Shown here: positions 41,794 through 50,470 of the stretch, piece after piece
How the letters are laid out: each line of letters starts with the position of its first letter
Position numbering within the stretch: position 1 is the first letter of the stretch
From: an uncultured bacterium
Lineage (GTDB): Bacteria; Bacillota; Clostridia; Oscillospirales; Oscillospiraceae
Assembly (NCBI GenBank): GCA_947383145.1
Contig: CANDCH010000001.1
Coordinates: forward strand, 310,001-374,000
Direction: 5' to 3'
DNA length: 64,000 nt
Translations under genes and position numbers: made by a program
The notes under the pieces: model-generated
Database searches by the model: none
What the model was told of the DNA's origin: nothing
What the model saw: the letters and a program-made list of their open reading frames with translations, nothing else

Positions 41794-41833
41794 TACCGCA
41801 TTGCACCGTTTGCATTGCGGTATACTTATTTTT
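41794..41833 (+). terminator. TPP riboswitch terminator
   Basis: TACCGCA-T-TGCA / TGCA-T-TGCGGTA hairpin followed by TACTTATTTTT, just before the thiT ribosome binding site. Confidence 0.75.
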
Positions 41834-41847
41834 AGGAGGAACGACAC

Positions 41848-42408
41848 ATGAAGAACGTAAACCAAACCACCCGGATGCTCTGTGAGGGAGCGGTGTCCAT
41901 CGCTCTGGCGTATGCCCTCACCTTTGTGGAGTTGGACTTGTGGTTCCAGGGCGGTTCCATCAGCGCCGCCATGATCCCCATCATCCTCTTCGCCGTGCGC
42001 TGGGGGGCGGGCTGGGGCATCGCCGCCGGTCTGGCCTTCGGCACGCTGAAGTATTTCCTGGGCCTGGACAGTTTTGTAATCAGCTGGGTCTCCATCGTTT
42101 TTGACTACACCGGCGCCTACGCCATGGTGGGACTGGCCGGACTGTTCAAGCGCAAAGCCAGCCTCGTCCCCGTGGCGGCGCTGGTGGCGGGCGCGGCCCG
42201 GTTCATCGTGCACTATATCAGCGGCGTCACCGTCTACGCCGAGTGGATGCCGGAGACGTTTATGGGCATGGCCATGACCTCCCCCTTCTTCTACTCCGCG
42301 CTGTATAACGGCGGCTATATGCTCCCCAGCACGCTCCTGGCCGTGGTAGTGTGCGCGGCGCTGATGAAGCCTCTGAGCAAATTCCTCAACGGGGAAGATT
42401 TGAAATAA
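41848..42408 (+). CDS. thiT: Thiamine ECF transporter substrate-binding component
   Basis: 186 residues, six hydrophobic helices. The ThiT pattern is clear: TRMLCEGAVSIALAYALTF, WFQGGSISAAMIPI, AVRWGAGWGIAAGL, VFDYTGAYAMVGLAGLF and RFIVHYISGV..Y.EW. Energised by shared ECF ATPases encoded elsewhere. Located directly behind a TPP riboswitch, which confirms thiamine as substrate. ATG after AGGAGGAACGACAC. Confidence 0.96.
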   Translation: MKNVNQTTRMLCEGAVSIALAYALTFVELDLWFQGGSISAAMIPIILFAVRWGAGWGIAAGLAFGTLKYFLGLDSFVISWVSIVFDYTGAYAMVGLAGLFKRKASLVPVAALVAGAARFIVHYISGVTVYAEWMPETFMGMAMTSPFFYSALYNGGYMLPSTLLAVVVCAALMKPLSKFLNGEDLK

Positions 42409-42420
42409 GGACTGATTTCT

Positions 42421-43233
42421 GTGGGCAAATTCGACGGCGTGCTCTTCTTCTCGGACTACGACGACACCTTATATAACAGCGCCCACACCGTCTCGCCCGA
42501 GAACCGCGCCGCGATTCGGTACTTCATGGACAACGGCGGTTGGTTCTCCATCGCCACCGGTCGGGCCCACCGCACCTTCACCCCGCAGATCGAGCGGGAG
42601 GGGCTGCTGTTCAACGCCCCGGTGGTGCTGGGCAACGGCGCGGCCATCTACGACTACGCCTCGGACCGTTACCTGCTGGACAGCGCCCTGCCCAAGGAGG
42701 CCCCCGGCCTGCTGGCGCGGCTGTGCGGGGAATTTCCCGCCCTGGGGTTTGAGGCGTACCACGGCGAGGACATCTACGTCCACAACCCCAACCGGGTCAC
42801 CCGGGAGCACCTGGCCAAGGTGGGGGGAACCCAGATTCAGCGCCCCATCGGGGAGATGCCCACCCCCTGGACCAAGGTGATTTTGCAGCAAGACGAGCCC
42901 TATTTAAAGGAGGTGCAGGCCCGCCTCCTGGAGCTGTGGGGGGAGCGCTGCGAGGCCATCTTCTCCAACCGCCATCTGCTGGAGGTCACCGCCAAGGGCT
43001 GCAACAAGGGAACCATGGCGGCCAAGGTGGCGGACCTGCTCTACGTCGACCGCAAAAACCTCTACTGCATGGGGGACAACGCCAACGACATCCCCATGCT
43101 GGCCCTGTCCGCCATCCCCTTCGCCCCGGCCAACTGCGCCCAGGCGGTGCGGGACTGGGGGGCCCGGATTCTGGGGCACTGCGACGAGCACGCCGTGGCC
43201 CAGGCCATCGAGATTCTGGACGGCATTTATTAA
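42421..43233 (+). CDS. Cof-type HAD phosphatase
   Basis: 270 residues from a GTG start. HAD motifs: FSDYDDTLYN (nucleophile Asp), ATGRA, Lys in GCNKGTMAA and GDNANDIPML, with a C2-type cap between. It follows thiT by 12 bases and shares its TPP riboswitch, so a role as a thiamine (pyro)phosphate or related phosphatase is plausible; that is inference. Confidence 0.88.
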   Translation: MGKFDGVLFFSDYDDTLYNSAHTVSPENRAAIRYFMDNGGWFSIATGRAHRTFTPQIEREGLLFNAPVVLGNGAAIYDYASDRYLLDSALPKEAPGLLARLCGEFPALGFEAYHGEDIYVHNPNRVTREHLAKVGGTQIQRPIGEMPTPWTKVILQQDEPYLKEVQARLLELWGERCEAIFSNRHLLEVTAKGCNKGTMAAKVADLLYVDRKNLYCMGDNANDIPMLALSAIPFAPANCAQAVRDWGARILGHCDEHAVAQAIEILDGIY

Positions 43234-43234
43234 A

Positions 43235-43264
43235 GGAAGCCCCCGCCGCGCGGCGGGGGCTTCC
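43235..43264 (+). terminator. Terminator of the thiT operon
   Basis: GGAAGCCCCCGCCG-CG-CGGCGGGGGCTTCC followed by TCTTCCTTT. Confidence 0.85.
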
Positions 43265-43321
43265 TCTTCCTTTATTCACGCGGGAAAGCAGGGCGCCGGG
43301 ACCGGCGGGGAGGGGAGCGCT

Positions 43322-43903
43322 TCACTTCCCCTCCAGGAAATAGGAGGCCTCCATATCGGCGGTGGCCAGGGCGAAGGCCAGGGGGTACTGCGTCAGCGCC
43401 TGACCCACCATCCGGCTGTCCTCCGTGCCGGAAAAGCCCATGTGCCAGCGGATGGCCATGGCCTCCTCCCGGGTGAGCCGCATGAAGCCGGAGATGATGT
43501 ACACGCTCTTCTCCCCGTGGCCGTAGGGGAGCTTGTCCTCATAGAAGAAGGCGGGCACCTTCTCCCACTTGCCGGTGGCGTCGTCCTTGACGTTGCGGGT
43601 GCCCGCCTTGTAGCACCCGATCTTGCACAGGTCGTGGAGCAGGGCGGCGATGGCCGCCGACTCCATGGGGTAGTCCAGGCCGTACACCTCCTTCACCCGG
43701 TCCCGGGCCAGATAGGCCTCCAGGCAGCGGAACACGTTCACGCTGTGGTCGCACAGCCCCCCGGCGTAGGACCCGTGGTAGCGGGCGGAGGCGGGGGCGG
43801 TGAAAAAGTCGCTCTTGTTCTCCAGGTAGTCCAGCAGCTCGGCGGACCCCTCCCGGTGGATGTGCTCGGTGTAGATCTGGATGAATTCCTCTTTTCCCGG
43901 CAT
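43322..43903 (-). CDS. HD-domain hydrolase
   Basis: 193 residues. The HD signature is LLHDLCK with the upstream histidine in GGLCDHSVNVFRCLE and a later histidine in IRWHMGF, which together bind a metal pair. Related proteins hydrolyse nucleotides or phosphodiesters. Start ATG with AGGAGGTTGCATC. Transcribed alone; substrate unknown. Confidence 0.85.
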   Translation of the reverse strand: MPGKEEFIQIYTEHIHREGSAELLDYLENKSDFFTAPASARYHGSYAGGLCDHSVNVFRCLEAYLARDRVKEVYGLDYPMESAAIAALLHDLCKIGCYKAGTRNVKDDATGKWEKVPAFFYEDKLPYGHGEKSVYIISGFMRLTREEAMAIRWHMGFSGTEDSRMVGQALTQYPLAFALATADMEASYFLEGK

Positions 43904-43920
43904 GATGCAACCTCCTCGTT

Positions 43921-43979
43921 CTGCCTCCGGCGGCCCGCTTTTTCTTTGTAAAGAAAAAGCGTGGCGAAAAGAAACCTTT
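43921..43979 (+). repeat. Variable palindrome element, copy D
   Basis: Flank CTGCCTCCGGCGG, palindrome CGCTTTTTCTTT-GT-AAAGAAAAAGCG (43936-43961), then TGGCGAAAAGAAACC. Same layout as the other copies with another stem sequence. Confidence 0.7.
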
Positions 43980-44041
43980 CATCCGCGTGATTTCAAGCGC
44001 TCCCTGCCGGACGGCTTTTGCGTATGCCCGCATTATAGCAG

Positions 44042-44070
44042 AAAAAGGCGCCGGGGGCAACCCCGGCGCC
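44042..44070 (-). terminator. Terminator of the 45-residue protein gene
   Basis: Minus strand: GGCGCCGGGG-TTGC-CCCCGGCGCC followed by TTTTT, just after the stop codon. Confidence 0.9.
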
Positions 44071-44073
44071 TGG

Positions 44074-44211
44074 TCATTCCTGATTTTCGTTCTTGGGCTT
44101 GTACCGCTCGTCACCGGATTCGATCCAAAGAAGAAAGTCCGCAATCTCGGTGTCCGTCCACCCCTTGGCCCGCAGGCCCAAAATCAGCCTCGCGTTCTCC
44201 TGCATATTCAT
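44074..44211 (-). CDS. Small helical protein, unknown function
   Basis: 45 residues: MNMQENARLILGLRAKGWTD, then TEIADFLLWIESGDERYKPK. The pattern LILGLRAKGWTDTEIADFLLWIE looks like a short helix-turn-helix, but too small to assign (quoted here as LILGLRAKGW and TDTEIADFLLWIE). The start has AAAGGAGTGGG upstream and a perfect terminator follows, so it is a real, separately transcribed gene. Confidence 0.7.
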   Translation of the reverse strand: MNMQENARLILGLRAKGWTDTEIADFLLWIESGDERYKPKNENQE

Positions 44212-44273
44212 TGAACCCACTCCTTTCTGTTTTTATGATAGCATATCAGGAAACGAAAAACAAGAAAATTTCG

Positions 44274-44305
44274 GCCGCCGCCCCGCAAAAGCACAGGGCG
44301 GCGGC
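44274..44305 (-). terminator. Terminator of the ABC transporter operon
   Basis: GCCGCCGCCC - 12 bases - GGGCGGCGGC, followed on the minus strand by CGAAATTTTCTTG. Confidence 0.65.
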
Positions 44306-44349
44306 TTTCAAGTTATCATGGATGGGGTTCGCGGCCCCGGGCGGGGGCC

Positions 44350-46347
44350 TCACTCCGCCGGCACGGCGGTGGGCACAGGCTTCTGGGTGGGCGCCTCAGC
44401 CGGCTCATCCCTCGCCGCGCCGTCCGTCCACACCGATTTCACGGAGGACTGGGCGGGGGGATTCATGCCCTCCCCGGCCCCCCTGGCGGCGAGCTCCTCC
44501 AGCGCCGCCAGGGTGCTGGACGCCCCGTCCCCCACGGTGATCTCCACAAAGCACAGCGACCCGTCGCCGTTCTCCGCCCGGAATTGGAGGCTCCTTCCCT
44601 CCTCCGGCGGATACTGGCCCGCCTGGGCCAGGGACCGCAGGCCGATGCGGCCCGCCTGGAAGTCCTCCTCCACCGCGTCCAGCAGGGCCCGGGCGTCCGC
44701 GCCGTAGAAATAGGTGTCCTCCACCCGCTCTCGGTAGCCCTCCTCCTCGTCGTAGGCGAACTGGTCATACCTCACCTGGGACAGCCGCCAGCCCGGCTGG
44801 GCCAGGTTTTCCTCCATCCCGTCGAAGTTGTAGGCCGTCCAGTACAGCTCCCGGTCCTGATACAGCCGCTCCACCGCCCAGGCGGCGGTGCCCTCCTGGT
44901 CCGCCTGAGCCGGGTCCAGCCACAGGTTGTGATACCACCGGGACAGGGTGGAGCCGTCCTTCATCTCATAGTTCACCTGGAGGGTGAAGTTCACCGGCAG
45001 GTCGGTGGACATGGAGCCCCTGAGTCCGTGGTAAAACTCCCGCTGGTCCACCGCCGCCCGGTGGAGGTCTGCCACCCGGGCGATGGTCTCCGGGTTATCG
45101 CACATCCACACATCGAGCCTGTCCGCGCCGTCCCCCAGGGACACGGCGTTGAGCCCGGAGAGGGACACGGATTTCACCTGGTCCGGGTCGGGAATCCGGG
45201 TCTCGAAGCCGGTGACGTCGAAGGCCACCCCGCAGAACAGGGCGATGAACACGGCGGACACCGCCGCCGCCCCCTTCCACTTGGAGAACACCCGGAAGGA
45301 TTTGTCCAGCAGCATCTGGGCGGCGAAATATCCGATCACGCCCCAGATGAGAATGGATACGGTCATGCCAAGCTCCTCAGTCCGCAGGACATAGGCGGTG
45401 CCCATGCCGAAGGCCAGCCCAGCGCAGACGGCCACGCCGTACTTGAACACCGGGCGCATGCACCGCACCGACACCACGTCCCCGGCGCTCTCCAGCCGCC
45501 GCGCCCGGTAGATCAGGAAGGAGCCCGCGGCCAGCGCCGCCGCCGCCGCGGCATACACCGCCACGGCCTTCAGTCCATGGGTCTCCCACACCTGCCGGCC
45601 TGCGTTCACGCCGTCCGGCCAGCACCAGAAGGCATACACGCCGCGGCCCAGCTTCCACGCTGGGGTGAGCCACCAAACCGCGCTGTCCGCCCAGAACGCC
45701 ACATCGTTGAACCCGTAATAAAAGGAGTTCAGCACCGTGTAGGCCAGCCCCCGCACCCCCAGGGCGAACACGTTGAACACCCCGTAGAACACGGGCAGGG
45801 CAAGGATGTGCCCGGTGAACATGCCGCAGAACACCGCCATGGAGTAGAAGAAGAAGCACTCCCCGCAGGAAACGGCCAGCCAGAACCCCAGCCCCGGCAG
45901 GAACACCGCGCCCCCCGCGGCCTCCACGGCCAGGGTGAGCAGGAAGATCACCAGGTTGGGCACAATCAGGAAGGCCAGCCCCGCCAGATAGTGGGTGAGG
46001 AACAGGGCCTCCCGCCGGACGGGCAGGGCGCCGAAGAAGTTGGCCGACCGGGGGTTATAGAGGTGGCTGCACACCGCCATGGCGGCCAGCAGGCCGAAGA
46101 CCGCCGCCAGCACCAGGGCCAGCTCGGCCATGTTGGGCACCGTCTGCCGGCCAAAGTTTACCAGGTAGCCGCCCTCCATCCCCATGCGGCGGTTTCCGGC
46201 GTCCAGCTGGAGCAGCATCAGCCCCCCCAGCGGCAGGATCACCAGCCAGATCACGGAGTACACGCCCCAGACGGGCCAATACCGCAGGACCGTCTTTTTG
46301 AACACGGGCCAGTTGAAAAGCTTAAAGGACGATGTCCCGGACCGCAT
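44350..46347 (-). CDS. ABC-2 type transporter permease with C-terminal extracellular domain
   Basis: 665 residues. About ten hydrophobic segments fill residues 20-390 (for example YSVIWLVILPLGGLMLL, ELALVLAAVFGLLAAMAV), followed by a soluble region of about 280 residues ending in a Pro/Thr/Glu tail. It is the membrane partner of the ATPase encoded just upstream, with which it overlaps by 26 bases. The ATG at 46345-46347 has GGAGGTGAGG upstream. Such GntR(YtrA)-regulated ABC systems often respond to cell-wall antibiotics; cargo unknown. Confidence 0.85.
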   Translation of the reverse strand: MRSGTSSFKLFNWPVFKKTVLRYWPVWGVYSVIWLVILPLGGLMLLQLDAGNRRMGMEGGYLVNFGRQTVPNMAELALVLAAVFGLLAAMAVCSHLYNPRSANFFGALPVRREALFLTHYLAGLAFLIVPNLVIFLLTLAVEAAGGAVFLPGLGFWLAVSCGECFFFYSMAVFCGMFTGHILALPVFYGVFNVFALGVRGLAYTVLNSFYYGFNDVAFWADSAVWWLTPAWKLGRGVYAFWCWPDGVNAGRQVWETHGLKAVAVYAAAAAALAAGSFLIYRARRLESAGDVVSVRCMRPVFKYGVAVCAGLAFGMGTAYVLRTEELGMTVSILIWGVIGYFAAQMLLDKSFRVFSKWKGAAAVSAVFIALFCGVAFDVTGFETRIPDPDQVKSVSLSGLNAVSLGDGADRLDVWMCDNPETIARVADLHRAAVDQREFYHGLRGSMSTDLPVNFTLQVNYEMKDGSTLSRWYHNLWLDPAQADQEGTAAWAVERLYQDRELYWTAYNFDGMEENLAQPGWRLSQVRYDQFAYDEEEGYRERVEDTYFYGADARALLDAVEEDFQAGRIGLRSLAQAGQYPPEEGRSLQFRAENGDGSLCFVEITVGDGASSTLAALEELAARGAGEGMNPPAQSSVKSVWTDGAARDEPAEAPTQKPVPTAVPAE

Positions 46348-47224
46348 AGTCCTCACCTCCCATTTCATAGATAAAGATCTCCTCCAGGGTCAGGGGCAGG
46401 GCCTCCAGGAACAGGGGGGCCAGCGGCCTGAACCGCTCCTCCACCTCTCCGGCGCTCCCCCGGACGATGTAGGTATACACCCGCCCCACATTGCTGGCGT
46501 GGATGACCTCCAGCCCGCCGGGCAGGGCCGGGGGCTTCTCGGTCTGGAACGCGGCCTGGAGCTTGACGGTGCCCCCCTGCAGATCGGACAGGGACCGCTC
46601 CAGGGCCACCTTCCCGCGGCTGAGCAGCCCCACGTGGTCGCACACGTCCTCCAGCTCCCGTAAATTGTGGGAGGACACCAGCACCGTGGTGCCCCGCTCC
46701 GCCACGTCCCCCATGAGCAGGGACCACACCTGGCGGCGCATGACGGGGTCCAGGCCGTCCACCGGCTCGTCTAAAAGCAGGTAGTCCGGCTTGCAGCTCA
46801 GGGCCAGCCAGAAGGCGGCCTGCTTCTGCATCCCCTTGGACAGGCGGCGGATGGGCCGCTTTTCGTCCACAGCCGGGAAGGCCTCCTTCAGCTTGGCGTA
46901 GCGGTCCATGTCGAAGCTGGGATAGATCCCCCGGTAGAGCTTCATCATGTCCCGGGTGGAGGCGGAGGTGAAGTAGTACAGCTCGTCGGGTATGACCGCC
47001 ATGCGGGTCTTGAGGGCGGGGTTCTCATAGACGGGGGCGCCCTCCAGCAGGATTTCGCCGGAGTCCTGGCGATAGGCGCCGCACAGGTGGCGCAGGATGG
47101 TGGACTTGCCCGCGCCGTTGGGCCCCACCAGCCCGTAAATGGCGCCCTTGGGCACCGTCATGGTCAGCCCGTCCAGGGCATGGAAGCCGTCGAAGCTTTT
47201 GACCACATTTTTCACTTCAATCAT
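46322..47224 (-). CDS. ABC transporter ATP-binding protein
   Basis: 300 residues. Walker A GPNGAGKST (about residues 34-42), signature RLSKGMQKQ, Walker B YLLLDEP, and the switch histidine in VSSHNL. C-terminal extension of about 90 residues typical of YtrB/EcsA-like ATPases. It is 2 bases from the GntR gene and overlaps the permease gene. Confidence 0.95.
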   Translation of the reverse strand: MIEVKNVVKSFDGFHALDGLTMTVPKGAIYGLVGPNGAGKSTILRHLCGAYRQDSGEILLEGAPVYENPALKTRMAVIPDELYYFTSASTRDMMKLYRGIYPSFDMDRYAKLKEAFPAVDEKRPIRRLSKGMQKQAAFWLALSCKPDYLLLDEPVDGLDPVMRRQVWSLLMGDVAERGTTVLVSSHNLRELEDVCDHVGLLSRGKVALERSLSDLQGGTVKLQAAFQTEKPPALPGGLEVIHASNVGRVYTYIVRGSAGEVEERFRPLAPLFLEALPLTLEEIFIYEMGGEDYAVRDIVL

Positions 47225-47226
47225 GG

Positions 47227-47604
47227 TTATCCCTCCTTGTCACGCTGCGCCTGTTCGCGGCGGCTCCGCGTTTCGATCTCCTCCCAGCTCACCCCCAGGT
47301 AGGCCAGCTCCTGGAGGATGGCGTCCAGCTGCCGGAGCAGCTCCTCCCGCCGCCTGCCGGACACGTCCTGGGGCAGCGCGGCAAAGCACCCCTTCCCCGG
47401 CACCGAGTAGGCGTAGCCCTCCTGCTCCAGGGACTCATAGGCCCGCTGGATGGTGTTGGGGTTGATGGCCAGCTGGCCCGCCATGGCCCGGACGGAGGGC
47501 AGCTTGTCCCCCGGCGGAATGGCCCCCGTGATGATGAGACGGCGCAGGCCGTCCCGGACCTGTTCATAAATGGGGCGGCCGTCCCGGTAATTCAGGCTGA
47601 GCAT
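47227..47604 (-). CDS. GntR-family regulator, YtrA type
   Basis: 125 residues. The winged helix (RPIYEQVRDGLRRLIITG, LPSVRAMAGQLAINPNTIQRAYESLEQEG quoted as LPSVRAMAGQLAINPN and TIQRAYESLEQEG) is of the YtrA subfamily, with a short C-terminal dimerisation helix. Start at 47602-47604 after GAAAGGAGG. It heads the ABC operon and likely represses it through the palindrome at 47635-47655. Confidence 0.93.
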   Translation of the reverse strand: MLSLNYRDGRPIYEQVRDGLRRLIITGAIPPGDKLPSVRAMAGQLAINPNTIQRAYESLEQEGYAYSVPGKGCFAALPQDVSGRRREELLRQLDAILQELAYLGVSWEEIETRSRREQAQRDKEG

Positions 47605-47634
47605 GGCCCCGCCTCCTTTCGGAATTGTATTAAC

Positions 47635-47655
47635 TGTACTATATGTTCTAGTACA
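47635..47655. promoter_or_regulatory. YtrA-type operator
   Basis: TGTACTA - 7 bases - TAGTACA, a perfect inverted repeat lying just downstream of the -10 box of the GntR-ABC operon, well placed to block transcription. Confidence 0.75.
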
Positions 47656-47658
47656 ATT

Positions 47659-47687
47659 ATCATAGCATGGGGCGCGCCCCTTGTCAA
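47659..47687 (-). promoter_or_regulatory. Promoter of the GntR-ABC operon
   Basis: Minus-strand TTGACA (47682-47687), 17-base spacer, TATGAT (47659-47664). Confidence 0.85.
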
Positions 47688-47735
47688 GCAAGAAAAATTT
47701 TCCGAATTTTACAGATTAAAATTTGCGAAAGGTGG

Positions 47736-47764
47736 CTGACAACGGAGCTTACACCTGCTATAAT
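47736..47764 (+). promoter_or_regulatory. Promoter of the HD-domain gene at 47849
   Basis: CTGACA (47736-47741), 17-base spacer, TATAAT (47759-47764). Confidence 0.8.
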
Positions 47765-47848
47765 GTTTATGAACGGCCCTACATAGGGGCGTAAAGTGTA
47801 AAAAAATGACTCATTTCACCACTTAATTACAGAAAGGGGTCTTTTCCT

Positions 47849-48343
47849 ATGTCCAAGCACGATTTGAACGCCGCCGCCTTCCTGGACTGCGTGGGCTCCC
47901 TGCTTGACAGCAGCCAGGTCAGCTCCATGAAGCGCTGGCGGCACCATTTCTCCATCACCTGCTACCAGCACTCCCTGTTTGTGTCCTATGTGGCCTTCCG
48001 GCTGGCCCGCCGCTTCGGCTGGGACTACCGGGCCGCCGCCCGGGCGGGCCTGCTCCACGACCTGTACCTGTACGACCCCGCCGACGGCTCCGCCCACCCG
48101 GGCAACCAGTGCCTGGACCACCCGGAGTTCGCCCTGCGCAACGCCCAGGCCCTGTGCCCCGACCTGTCCGAAAAGGAGAAAAACGCCATTGTGTCCCACA
48201 TGTTCCCCCTGGCGGTCCACCTGCCCCGGTGCCGGGAGGCGCTGGTGGTGAACATCGCGGACAAGGTGTGCGCCACCCTGGAGGTGGCCCACCTGTACCA
48301 GACCCGGCGGGTCCAGCGCTGGCTCCCCCTGCCCGCGGCCTGA
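47849..48343 (+). CDS. HD-domain protein
   Basis: 164 residues. HD motif GLLHDLYLYD preceded by YQHSLFVSYVAFRLARR and followed by DHPEFALRNA and VSHMFPL, giving the four metal-ligand histidine/aspartate positions. Close to small HDc hydrolases of Clostridia. Start after AGAAAGGGG. Substrate not known. The gene stands alone before prs. Confidence 0.88.
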   Translation: MSKHDLNAAAFLDCVGSLLDSSQVSSMKRWRHHFSITCYQHSLFVSYVAFRLARRFGWDYRAAARAGLLHDLYLYDPADGSAHPGNQCLDHPEFALRNAQALCPDLSEKEKNAIVSHMFPLAVHLPRCREALVVNIADKVCATLEVAHLYQTRRVQRWLPLPAA

Positions 48344-48468
48344 GCTGAGCCGCGGCGGGCGTCTTCGACACAATCACCGCTTTTCCGCCATTTTCCTCCC
48401 TGTGTTTCGTGAAATGTGACAATTTTTCCAAAGTGTGAAAAATCTCTTCAAAAAATCCTGATTTCTGG

Positions 48469-48474
48469 TATAAT
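48469..48474 (+). promoter_or_regulatory. Extended -10 promoter of prs
   Basis: TGGTATAAT with a weak TTCAAA 16 bases upstream. Confidence 0.6.
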
Positions 48475-48570
48475 ATTTCTGTCGCAGTCTGCTTCCCGCC
48501 CTGTTGGGGAAGTTGAAATATGAGCTGAGCACAACCATTACGATTGAATTAAGAGAGGAAGATGGGAAGC

Positions 48571-49536
48571 ATGATCTCACACGGCAAGGATCTGAAGATT
48601 TTCTCAGGCAGCTCCAACAAGGCCCTGGCCCGGGACATCTGCAAGGAGCTGAGCATCCCCCTGGGGAACGCCGAGACCGGCGCTTTCTCCGACGGCGAAA
48701 ACTTCGTGTCCATCTTTGAGACCGTCCGGGGCTCCGACGTGTTCGTGGTCCAGTCCACCAGCTCCCCGGTAAACGACAACCTGATGGAGCTGCTCATCAT
48801 GATCGACGCGCTGAAGCGGGCCAGCGCGGGGCGCATCACCGCCGTGATTCCCTATTTCGGCTACGCCCGGCAGGACCGCAAGACCAAGCCCCGGGACCCC
48901 ATTTCCGCCAAGCTGGTGGCCAATCTGATCACCCGGGCGGGGGCGGACCGGGTGCTGACCATGGACCTCCACGCCAACCAGATCCAGGGCTTTTTCGACA
49001 TTCCGGTGGACAATCTGATGGGTTCGCCGGTGTTTGTGGACCATTTCTTCCGCCGCTTCGCCCCGGTGCACGGGGAGACCATGGTGGTCTCCCCCGACGT
49101 GGGCAGCGTGGCCCGGGCCCGTTCCTTCGCCCAGAAGCTGGATATGCCCATGGCCATCGTGGACAAGCGCCGCCAGAAGGCCAACTCCTCCGAGGTGATG
49201 AACATCATCGGCGACGTCACCGGCAAGAACGTGATTCTGCTGGACGACATGGTGGACACCGGCGGGTCCCTGTGCCACGCGGCCAAGGCCCTGGTGGAGC
49301 TGGGCCGCGCCAAGTCGGTCACCGCCTGCGCCAGCCACGGGGTGCTCTCCGGTCCGGCCATCGACCGCATCAACGAGTCCGTGCTGGACGAGGTGGTGTT
49401 CCTGGACACCATTCAGCCCCGGGAAAACATCGGGGAGCTGTGCCCCAAGATCAAATACCTGTCGGTGGCCCACCTCTTTGCCGAGGCCATTGAGCGCATT
49501 TACGAGGAGCGCTCCGTGTCCAAGCTCTGGTGCTGA
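48571..49536 (+). CDS. prs: Ribose-phosphate pyrophosphokinase
   Basis: 321 residues. Makes PRPP from ribose-5-phosphate and ATP for purine, pyrimidine, His, Trp and NAD synthesis. [17 protein letters not shown] (ATP-binding flexible loop), [12 protein letters not shown] and the PRPP loop DDMVDTGGS are intact. An ATG nine bases earlier (48562) is only two bases from a GAGAGGA and the later ATG at 48571 is better spaced, but either is possible. Confidence 0.97.
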   Translation: MISHGKDLKIFSGSSNKALARDICKELSIPLGNAETGAFSDGENFVSIFETVRGSDVFVVQSTSSPVNDNLMELLIMIDALKRASAGRITAVIPYFGYARQDRKTKPRDPISAKLVANLITRAGADRVLTMDLHANQIQGFFDIPVDNLMGSPVFVDHFFRRFAPVHGETMVVSPDVGSVARARSFAQKLDMPMAIVDKRRQKANSSEVMNIIGDVTGKNVILLDDMVDTGGSLCHAAKALVELGRAKSVTACASHGVLSGPAIDRINESVLDEVVFLDTIQPRENIGELCPKIKYLSVAHLFAEAIERIYEERSVSKLWC

Positions 49537-49599
49537 CGCCGGGGCAAGCTGCGTATTCCTCGCTTCCGCGCCCGCGCGAAAGCCCACTCACAGCGCTGC

Positions 49600-49644
49600 C
49601 CCTCCTCTCCCCACAAAGCCAAAGGGCGGCTTTGCGGAGCCCCA
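49600..49644 (+). repeat. CCTCCTC-type short repeat, copy 1
   Basis: CCTCCTCTCCCCACAAAGCC AAAGGGC GGCTTTG-type hairpin (AAAGCC/GGCTTT), with the same sequence again inside the putative Mn2+ riboswitch (55641-55690). It lies in the prs-pth intergenic region, which otherwise holds only other GC-rich repeat fragments. Confidence 0.65.
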
Positions 49645-49742
49645 TAAGGCGTGGAGCCGTCGTGAGCGGGGCGGATGGAGCGCGGCGAGGGCAAAAGCCC
49701 GGCCGCCGCGCCAGACTACAGATTTAACAGAGAGAGAAACTC

Positions 49743-49769
49743 CGCTCCAGGGCCTTGCCCTGGAGCGGT
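49743..49769 (+). terminator. Terminator before pth
   Basis: CCGCTCCAGGGC-CTT-GCCCTGGAGCGG followed by TTCTTCC, 25 bases before the pth start. May terminate prs transcripts or attenuate pth. Confidence 0.6.
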
Positions 49770-49793
49770 TCTTCCCTGCCCGGAGGTGTTTGT

Positions 49794-50381
49794 ATGCTGT
49801 TTCAAAAAAAGCTCCCCGTGTCCTGGCTCATCGTGGGCCTGGGCAATCCGGGGGACAAGTACGAATATACCCGCCACAACGCGGGCTTTCTGGTGGCGGA
49901 CGAGCTGGGGGAGCGGGGAGGCTTCCCCATTCAGCGGCTGAAGTTCAAGGCGCTGACCAACGCCGCCGCCATCGGCGGGCAGGGGGCGCTGGTGATGAAG
50001 CCTGTCACCTACATGAACCTGTCCGGCGAGGCGGCGGGGGAGGCTGCCCGGTTCTACAAGCTCCCCCCGGAGCGCGTGCTGGTGATCTCCGACGACGTGG
50101 ATCTGCCCCTGGGCAAGCTGCGTATTCGGACGGGCGGCTCCGCCGGGGGCCACAACGGGCTGAAGAGCGTCATCCAGCACCTGGGCACCGACCAGTTCCC
50201 CCGGCTGAAGGTGGGGGTGGGGGGCAAGCCCCACCCGGACTACGACATGGCGGACTGGGTGCTGGGCAGGCTCCAGGGCGCGGACAAAAAGGTGATGGAC
50301 GAGGCGGTGAAGCGGGCCGCCGACGCGGTGGAGTGCCTCCTGCGGGACGGCCCTCAGACGGCCATGAACAAGTTTAATTAG
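49794..50381 (+). CDS. pth: Peptidyl-tRNA hydrolase
   Basis: 195 residues. GLGNPG (residues 15-20), catalytic His28 in TRHNAGF, VMKPVTYMN, the SDDVDLPLG aspartate and SAGGHNGLKS are all intact. Releases peptides stuck on tRNA. The ATG at 49794 has GGAGGTG upstream. It is followed by mfd, the common pth-mfd order. Confidence 0.97.
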   Translation: MLFQKKLPVSWLIVGLGNPGDKYEYTRHNAGFLVADELGERGGFPIQRLKFKALTNAAAIGGQGALVMKPVTYMNLSGEAAGEAARFYKLPPERVLVISDDVDLPLGKLRIRTGGSAGGHNGLKSVIQHLGTDQFPRLKVGVGGKPHPDYDMADWVLGRLQGADKKVMDEAVKRAADAVECLLRDGPQTAMNKFN

Positions 50382-50470
50382 AAGCGGGGCGGAGCGGACA
50401 GCGCGGACGCTTGGAACGCGGCCCGCTTTGCAAACCAGGAAGCGCCCGATCCCCATAATTGAGGTGACCC

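Noticed and set aside
44100-44130. GGATTCGATCC resembling a tRNA T-loop
   Set aside because: It lies inside a small coding gene and no acceptor or anticodon arms can be built around it.
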